The translations under genes were made by a program, and so were the position numbers. A DNA stretch of 64,000 nt from Solicola gregarius (GTDB lineage Bacteria; Actinomycetota; Actinomycetes; Propionibacteriales; Nocardioidaceae). The notes below the pieces were generated by a model, which was not told where the DNA came from, made no database searches, and was given only the letters and a program-made list of their open reading frames with translations. Location: NCBI RefSeq assembly GCF_025790165.1, contig NZ_CP094970.1, forward strand, positions 62,001-126,000. The letters run 5' to 3'. This document shows, one piece after another, positions 59,041 to 64,000 of this stretch; position 1 is the stretch's first letter, and the number at the start of each line of letters is the position of its first letter.

Positions 59041-60009
59041 GTGCTTGTCATCGTCGCCCCCGGTCAAGGTGCTCAGAAGCCGGGGTTCCTCGCTCCGTGG
59101 CTCGAGGAGCCCGCGTTCGCCGCCCGCATCGACTGGCTCTCGACGGTCGCGGGCGTCGATCTCGCGCACTACGGCACCGAGGCCGACGCCGAGACGATCC
59201 GCGACACGGCGATCGCGCAGCCGTTGCTCGTCGGCACCGGCCTCGTCGCGGCGCTCGCGCTCTTCCCGCACCCGGCCGACGCGTTCGGCGCGGTGGGTGC
59301 CGCCGCGGGTCACAGCGTCGGTGAGATCACGGCGGCAGCGGGTCTCGGTGCCATCACGGCCGAACAGGCCATGGTGTTCGTACGCGAGCGGGGCAATGCG
59401 ATGGCCGCCGCGTCCGCGCACCGTCCGACGTCGATGACCGCCGTCCTCGGCGGCGACCGCGACGAGGTGCTGACCAGGCTCGCGGAGCTCGACATCACCG
59501 CCGCGAACGACAACGGGCCGGGGCAGGTCGTCGCCGCGGGCACGGTCGAGCAGCTCGAGCAGCTGGCCGACAACCCACCGGCGAAGGCACGACTGATCCC
59601 GCTGTCGGTCGCCGGCGCCTTCCACACCGAGCACATGGCACCGGCCGTCGACCGGCTTGCCAAGCTCGCGGTCTCGATCACCACGCACGACCCTCGCGCC
59701 CGGCTGCTCTCCAACCGTGACGGCACCGTCGTACACGAAGGGCGAGAGGTGCTGCAGCGGTTGGTATCTCAGGTCTCGACTCCGGTTCGCTGGGACCTCT
59801 GCATGCAGACGATGGTCGACCTCGGAGTCACGGGGCTCCTGGAGGTTCCGCCGTCGGGCACGCTCACCGGCATCGCGAAGCGGGCCATGAAGGGTGTCGA
59901 GACGTTCGCGCTCAAGACGCCCGACGACCTCGACGACGCCCGCGCCTTCGTCGGGAAGCATGCCGATGCATCGCCGATAGACTCGACAGAACCGAAGGGC
60001 ACCGCATGA
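59041..60009 (+). CDS. fabD: Malonyl-CoA:ACP transacylase
   Basis: This 322-residue enzyme loads malonyl groups onto ACP for fatty acid synthesis. It begins with the family's VIVAPGQGAQ, has the nucleophile S92 in GHSVG (90-94) and the histidine H195 in GAFHTEHM. The GTG at 59041 is chosen because it starts right at this N-terminal motif; it has only a weak Shine-Dalgarno. It overlaps the fabH start by four bases. It is the first gene of the fab operon. Confidence 0.95.
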   Translation: MLVIVAPGQGAQKPGFLAPWLEEPAFAARIDWLSTVAGVDLAHYGTEADAETIRDTAIAQPLLVGTGLVAALALFPHPADAFGAVGAAAGHSVGEITAAAGLGAITAEQAMVFVRERGNAMAAASAHRPTSMTAVLGGDRDEVLTRLAELDITAANDNGPGQVVAAGTVEQLEQLADNPPAKARLIPLSVAGAFHTEHMAPAVDRLAKLAVSITTHDPRARLLSNRDGTVVHEGREVLQRLVSQVSTPVRWDLCMQTMVDLGVTGLLEVPPSGTLTGIAKRAMKGVETFALKTPDDLDDARAFVGKHADASPIDSTEPKGTA

Positions 60010-61007
60010 CACACCTCGGCATCTCCCCCAACGTCCGGGCGAGCGGGATCCACGGCGTCGGCGCGTATCGGCCGCGACGCATCGTGCCCAACTCCGACAT
60101 CATCGACCGCATCCACTCCAGCGACGACTGGATCCGCACGCGCTCGGGCATCACGACGCGGCGTTTCGCCGAGCCCGACGAGACAGTGCAGATGATGTCG
60201 GTGTCGGCGGCCCGGGACGCGATCGCCGCCGCCGGGCTCGAGGCGAGCGACATCGACTGCGTGATCGTCGCGACTGTCTCCCATCTGATGCAGACACCCG
60301 CCGTGGCGACCACGATCGCAGACGAGCTCGGCTGCTCCCCCGCCGCGGCGTTCGATATCTCGGCAGCGTGCGCGGGGTTCTGCTACGCGCTCTCGCTCGC
60401 ATCCGACATGGTCCGCGTCGGTACGAGCGAGCACACGCTCGTGATCGGCGTCGAGCGCCTCAGCGACATCACCAACCCGGACGACCGCTCGACCGCCTTC
60501 ATCTTCGCCGACGGCGCGGGAGCGGTCGTCGTCGGTCCGTCCGACACTCCTCGGATCGGCCCTGTCGTATGGGGATCCGACGGCGACAAGGCCGGATACA
60601 TCACCCAGACCAGGTCATGGGACGACGTCTTCGCCGACGACGAGCTGCGCTGGCCGACCCTGCACATGGAGGGCAACCCGGTCTTCCGCTGGGCGTCGTT
60701 CGAGATGGCCAAGACCGCCCGCGAGGCACTCGATCGCGCCGGAGTCGACCCGACGGAGCTCGACGTCTTCGTACCGCACCAGGCCAACATGCGCATCACC
60801 GATGCGATGGCTCGTACGCTGAAGCTGCCCGAGAACGTCGCGATCGCCCGCGATATCGCCGAGCAGGGCAACACGTCGGCCGCGTCGATCCCGCTCGCCC
60901 TCGAGCGGATGATCGCAGACGGCGAGGCCAAGAGCGGCCAGAGCGCACTGTTCATCGCGTTCGGCGCCGGCCTCGTGTACGCGGCGCAAGTCGTGATCAT
61001 CCCCTGA
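60006..61007 (+). CDS. fabH: 3-oxoacyl-ACP synthase III
   Basis: This 333-residue thiolase-fold enzyme starts each fatty acid chain by condensing an acyl-CoA with malonyl-ACP. The triad is C122 (ISAACAGFCYA), H258 (VPHQANMRI) and N289 (EQGNTSAAS). Start ATG overlaps fabD by four bases. In actinobacteria it takes branched as well as acetyl primers; specificity cannot be read here. Mycobacteria lack fabH in this cluster, so this arrangement is the streptomycete one. Confidence 0.96.
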   Translation: MTHLGISPNVRASGIHGVGAYRPRRIVPNSDIIDRIHSSDDWIRTRSGITTRRFAEPDETVQMMSVSAARDAIAAAGLEASDIDCVIVATVSHLMQTPAVATTIADELGCSPAAAFDISAACAGFCYALSLASDMVRVGTSEHTLVIGVERLSDITNPDDRSTAFIFADGAGAVVVGPSDTPRIGPVVWGSDGDKAGYITQTRSWDDVFADDELRWPTLHMEGNPVFRWASFEMAKTAREALDRAGVDPTELDVFVPHQANMRITDAMARTLKLPENVAIARDIAEQGNTSAASIPLALERMIADGEAKSGQSALFIAFGAGLVYAAQVVIIP

Positions 61008-61050
61008 CCCAGTAGATTTGCCCACCATGCACAACGCGAAAGGACCATCC

Positions 61051-61299
61051 ATGGCCACCACCGAAGAGATCCGCTCCGACCTCGCCGAGATCGTCAACGA
61101 GGTCGCCGGCGTACCTGCGGATGACGTCGCCCTCGACAAGTCGTTCACCGACGACCTGGACGTCGACTCCCTGTCGATGGTCGAGGTCGTCGTCGCCGCC
61201 GAGGAGAAGTTCAGCGTCACCATCCCCGACGACGACGTGAAGAACCTGAAGACGGTCGGCGACGCGGTCGCGTACATCGAGCGCGCACAAGGCGCCTGA
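61051..61299 (+). CDS. acpP: Acyl carrier protein
   Basis: This 82-residue acidic helical protein carries the phosphopantetheine serine S40 in DLDVDSLSMVE. The ATG at 61051 has GAAAGGA seven bases upstream; an upstream ATG at 61018/61027 would add a non-family extension. It lies between fabH and fabF and is the carrier for all steps of the cluster. Confidence 0.96.
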   Translation: MATTEEIRSDLAEIVNEVAGVPADDVALDKSFTDDLDVDSLSMVEVVVAAEEKFSVTIPDDDVKNLKTVGDAVAYIERAQGA

Positions 61300-61312
61300 G
61301 GAGTCACGACGT

Positions 61313-62551
61313 ATGAGTCGTACGAAAGTCGTCGTCACCGGAATCGGCACGACCAATCCGCTCGGCGGTGACGTCGCGTCGACCTGGGAGTCGATGCTCG
61401 CCGGGCGGTCCGGCGTGCGTCGGATCGAGGCCGACTGGGTCGACGACATCCCCGTGAAGATCGCCGGCACCGCCGCCGTCGAACCGACCGATGTGCTCGA
61501 GCGCGTCAAGGCCCGCCGTCTCGACCGGTCGTCGCAGCTCGCGATGGTCGCCGCGATGGAGGCGTGGGCCGACTCGGGTCTCGACGCCAGCGCTCCCGAC
61601 CCGGAGCGGACGGGCGTCGCGCTGCCGTCCGGCATCGGCGGGGTGCAGACGCTGCTGTCCAACTACGATCTGCTCAAGGAGAAGGGCTTCCGCCGCGTCT
61701 CCCCGCTCGCCGTACCGATGCTGATGCCCAACGCACCCGCGGCGAACGTCAGCCTGTACGTCGGCGCGAAGGGCCCGGTCCAGTGCCCTGTGTCGGCCTG
61801 TGCGTCGGGCAACGAGGGCATCGCCATGGGCATCGACCAGATCCGGCTCGGCCGCGCCGACGTCGTCGTCGTCGGCGGCACGGAGGCAGCGATCCATCCG
61901 CTGCCGATGGCTGCGTTCGGCCAGATGATGGCGCTGAGCAAGCGCGAGGGCGATCCGACGCTCGTGTCGCGGCCATGGGACGTCGACCGTGACGGCTTCG
62001 TCCTCGGCGAGGGTGCGGGCGTACTCGTGATCGAGTCCGAGGAGCATGCGCAGGCACGTGGTGCCCGCGTGTACGCCGAGGTACTCGGCGCCGGCATCAC
62101 CGCCGACGCGCACGACATCGCGCAGCCGGAGCCCGAGGGCGCCGGCGGTACCCGGGCGATGGCAGCGGCGCTGCGCGAGTCCGACATCGGCCCCGCGGAG
62201 ATCAAGCACATCAACGCGCATGCGACGTCGACGCCGCTCGGCGACGTCGCAGAGGTACTCATGGTGCACAACGTGCTCGGCAAGCACGCCGATGACATGG
62301 TGACCACGAGCACCAAGTCGATGAGCGGGCACCTGCTCGGTGGAGCGGGCGCCCTCGAGTCGATCGCAACGGTGCTCGCGCTGCATCACCGCAAGGTGCC
62401 GCCGACGATCAACCTCGACGAGGTCGATCCGTTGGTCGACATCGACATCGCGACATCGGTACGCGACCTGCCTGCCGGCGACATCGCGGCTCTGAACAAC
62501 TCGTTCGGCTTCGGCGGTGCGAACGTCGCGGTCGCCTTCGCCACCGCCTGA
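61313..62551 (+). CDS. fabF: 3-oxoacyl-ACP synthase II
   Basis: This 412-residue elongating condensing enzyme has the Cys-His-His triad C163 (CPVSACASGNEG), H302 (INAHATSTPLGD) and H339 (KSMSGHLLGGAG), and ends with the usual NSFGFGGANVAVAF. ATG 61313 follows GAGGAGTC. It extends acyl-ACP by two carbons. It is the last intact gene of the cluster; a carboxyltransferase remnant follows 9 bases later. Confidence 0.96.
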   Translation: MSRTKVVVTGIGTTNPLGGDVASTWESMLAGRSGVRRIEADWVDDIPVKIAGTAAVEPTDVLERVKARRLDRSSQLAMVAAMEAWADSGLDASAPDPERTGVALPSGIGGVQTLLSNYDLLKEKGFRRVSPLAVPMLMPNAPAANVSLYVGAKGPVQCPVSACASGNEGIAMGIDQIRLGRADVVVVGGTEAAIHPLPMAAFGQMMALSKREGDPTLVSRPWDVDRDGFVLGEGAGVLVIESEEHAQARGARVYAEVLGAGITADAHDIAQPEPEGAGGTRAMAAALRESDIGPAEIKHINAHATSTPLGDVAEVLMVHNVLGKHADDMVTTSTKSMSGHLLGGAGALESIATVLALHHRKVPPTINLDEVDPLVDIDIATSVRDLPAGDIAALNNSFGFGGANVAVAFATA

Positions 62552-62560
62552 GGCGACGGC

Positions 62561-62689
62561 GTGGAGCTGATCCGAGTCGTCGACGAGATCATCGAACCGA
62601 CGGAGTCGCGCTCTCAGATCGCCCGCGCCATTGGCGATGCCCTCGCCGGCGCAGCGCCCCGGGGAGGCCACTCGAACATCCCGCTTTGA
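62561..62689 (+). pseudogene. Remnant of an acyl-CoA carboxylase beta (AccD/PccB) gene
   Basis: A GTG at 62561 with GAGG upstream opens 42 codons whose end, VVDEIIEPTESRSQIARAIG then GGHSNIPL, matches the extreme C-terminus of acyl-CoA carboxylase carboxyltransferase subunits (VD-x-VIEP-x-ETR...HGNIPL). The rest of the roughly 480-residue gene is absent. In related actinobacteria accD6-type genes follow fabF/kas directly, and the DUF3145 gene that usually comes next is still present at 63569. A large internal deletion is therefore likely. The remaining peptide could still be translated. Confidence 0.7.
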
Positions 62690-62788
62690 GGCCGAGGCGC
62701 GCCGCAACACACGCGAGCGCTGTCCGGTTGGACCACTCGGTGATAATGAGGGGGACCATCCGGACGGACAGCGGGGAAGGGGGCGAGC

Positions 62789-63361
62789 GTGAACCTCGAC
62801 CAGAGTGATCCAGACGGCGCACGCAATCGGCTCCTGGTGAAGCTGATCGGTGGCTTGGTGATCGCCGGCATCGTCATCGGGCTGGTCGTCGGTCTGCTCG
62901 GCACGACCGTGCTGCGTTCGATGGGCCTCAAGGAGCAGCCGCCGCCCGCGGCGACGCCACGAGACCACTCGACCGAGATCATCGACGGCGGGTCCGACGA
63001 CGAGACTCCCTCCGACGAGGGCGAGGACGAGGGCGACGAATCCGAAACGCCCGACGACGAGAGCACCGACAACGCCTCCGACGATCGGCCGCCCGCCGAG
63101 TTGCGCGCCACCCCGAATCCCGCCGAGCCCGGTGAGGAGATCACGCTCGCGGGGTCGTTCCGCAAGCTGCACGGCGGCGTACTGCAGGTTCAGCGCCGCG
63201 AGGGCGGCACCTGGACCGACTTCCCGGTGACGGCCAATGTGAACCCGAACGGCACGTTCTCGACGTACATCCTCACCAGCCGCACGGGCACGGCGCCCTT
63301 CCGGCTGCTGCACGAGCCGACCGGCCGCACCACTCCGGTCGTACGGATCACGATCGGCTAG
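62789..63361 (+). CDS. Single-pass membrane protein with acidic linker and beta domain
   Basis: This 190-residue protein has a membrane helix at about 18-42 (LIGGLVIAGIVIGLVVGLLG), a long acidic low-complexity linker (about 63-100, mostly Asp, Glu, Ser, Thr, Pro) and a C-terminal beta-rich domain (LRATPNPAEPGEEITLAGSF, VLQVQRREGGTWTDF) resembling the Ig-like or bacterial 'chaplin-type' extracellular modules of actinobacteria. GTG start with GGGGGCGAGC upstream. Function unknown; the domain would face outside. Confidence 0.82.
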   Translation: MNLDQSDPDGARNRLLVKLIGGLVIAGIVIGLVVGLLGTTVLRSMGLKEQPPPAATPRDHSTEIIDGGSDDETPSDEGEDEGDESETPDDESTDNASDDRPPAELRATPNPAEPGEEITLAGSFRKLHGGVLQVQRREGGTWTDFPVTANVNPNGTFSTYILTSRTGTAPFRLLHEPTGRTTPVVRITIG

Positions 63362-63376
63362 CGGCTAGCGGCTAGC
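63356..63376. repeat. Three tandem GGCTAGC heptamers
   Basis: GGCTAGC is repeated three times without spacing, the first copy containing the TAG stop of the preceding gene. This may come from replication slippage; further GGCTGGCC and GGCCGGC elements follow to about 63406. Confidence 0.7.
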
Positions 63377-63568
63377 CAGCGGTACGTCGCTGGCCGGCGG
63401 CTGGCCACCGGTCACGTACGAGCACTACCCGTGGCGACTCGGACGACCGGATGGAGCTGTCACGTACGCAGCGTCGGTCCCGTCCGGTTCCTTCGCCATC
63501 ATCCCGTCTTACCAAACGATATCCAGATTTCCTTCGGTAAGGCGGCGCAGCGACCGAACGTGCGGCCG

Positions 63569-64000
63569 TCAGCCGACCTGGTGCAGCCAGCGCACGGGCG
63601 CGCCGTCACCCGCGTGCCGGAACGATTCGAGCTCGTCGTCCCAGGCCCGTCCGAGCAGCCGGTCGACCTCGATCTCGAGCGTCGACTCACCGAGCGACGC
63701 CTTCACCGCGGCGGCCTTGAGCCGGTCTTCGGGGATCATGATGTCGCCGTGCATGCCGGTGACGGCGTGGAAGACACCGAGCGTCGGCGTGTACGAGTAG
63801 CGGGCGCCCTCCGCGCCGCCCGTACCGTCCTCGGTGACCTCGAACCGCAGCTGCTGCCAGCCGCGTAGCGCCGAGGTGAGCTGGGCCGCCGAACCGGAGC
63901 GACCCTGCCAGGACACCTCACACCGATGCGTACCCTGCTCGGCCGGTTGCGGGGTCCATTCGGCATTCGGGGGTACGCCTAGTACGCCAGCGACGGCCCA
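63569..64000 (-). CDS. DUF3145 family protein, 5' end beyond the window
   Basis: The visible 143 codons read WAVAGVLGVPPNAEW at the right edge and continue to FHAVTGMHGDIMIPEDRL and end APVRWLHQVG, the hallmark of the actinobacterial DUF3145 family (about 165 residues). The true start lies beyond 64000; the GTG at 63916 is internal. The family is regularly found downstream of fabF/accD in actinobacteria, convergent with them. Function unknown. Confidence 0.93.
   Translation of the reverse strand, partial: WAVAGVLGVPPNAEWTPQPAEQGTHRCEVSWQGRSGSAAQLTSALRGWQQLRFEVTEDGTGGAEGARYSYTPTLGVFHAVTGMHGDIMIPEDRLKAAAVKASLGESTLEIEVDRLLGRAWDDELESFRHAGDGAPVRWLHQVG

Noticed and set aside
61304-63313. A 669-codon open frame antisense to fabF and the following genes
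   Set aside because: It is a shadow of the fabF frame with biased composition, and it runs across unrelated genes and the remnant.

Overview
The window is high-GC DNA from an actinobacterium, most likely of the Nocardioides/Propionibacteriales kind. I infer this from the WhiB-like regulator, the frequent GTG starts, the glnE-glnA2 pair, the FasR-fabD-fabH-acpP-fabF cluster and several actinobacteria-only small families (DUF3052, DUF3145). From memory, the backbone follows the Mycobacterium tuberculosis order Rv2221c-Rv2247: glnE, glnA2, panB, RNase H/phosphatase, zinc-ribbon protein, Nif3-like protein, aminotransferase, ahpE-like, DUF3052, aceE, fasR, fab genes. Accessory blocks interrupt that backbone. 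No species name can be fixed from the sequence alone.

Layout. 0-6.9 kb: a cut-off Rossmann oxidoreductase, TetR, a small protein, a short repeat element, WhiB, glnE and glnA2, with a 500-base palindrome-rich gap between the last two. 7.0-17.7 kb: a tightly packed ten-gene operon for uptake and breakdown of sialic-acid-type sugars: ABC importer, two aldolases, GntR repressor, sulfatase, sialidase, kelch mutarotase-like protein and an AGE epimerase. 17.8-28.2 kb: a MerR/SDR pair, nadE, a methyltransferase, panB, an NADPH:F420 reductase-like gene, a frameshifted truncated haemoglobin, an FAD oxidase, map and smaller genes. 28.3-35 kb: the RNase P RNA, an ArsB/NhaD-type transporter, yaaA, an aminotransferase, RNase H/phosphatase, the zinc-ribbon protein and a Nif3-like protein. 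35-45 kb: TetR/MFS efflux, an MBL hydrolase, and an IclR-controlled ring-cleavage operon (LigA/LigB dioxygenase, CoA-transferase, citryl-CoA-lyase-like enzyme, amidohydrolase). 45-50.6 kb: MMPL transporter with two-component system, an Asp/Glu-racemase-fold protein and tRNA-Val. 50.8-64 kb: peroxiredoxin, acyl-CoA ligase, DUF3052, aceE, a second copy of the short repeat, a PAP2 protein, then fasR-fabD-fabH-acpP-fabF, a remnant of the carboxyltransferase gene expected next, a membrane protein and a cut-off DUF3145 gene.

Points that stand out: (1) two copies of a 166-199 bp element with 12-bp inverted ends bounded by TA; (2) the sialidase/sulfatase operon, with a hairpin burying the first permease ribosome site; (3) three related hairpins sharing an ACCATG-N4-CATGGT core upstream of glnE; (4) four frameshifts in otherwise conserved genes, three of them at the same octamer CTCGAAGT, which points to a systematic sequence error or a modified CTCGAG motif; (5) an accD-type remnant of about 42 codons behind fabF; (6) a ring-cleavage operon whose gene mix does not match a pathway I know.
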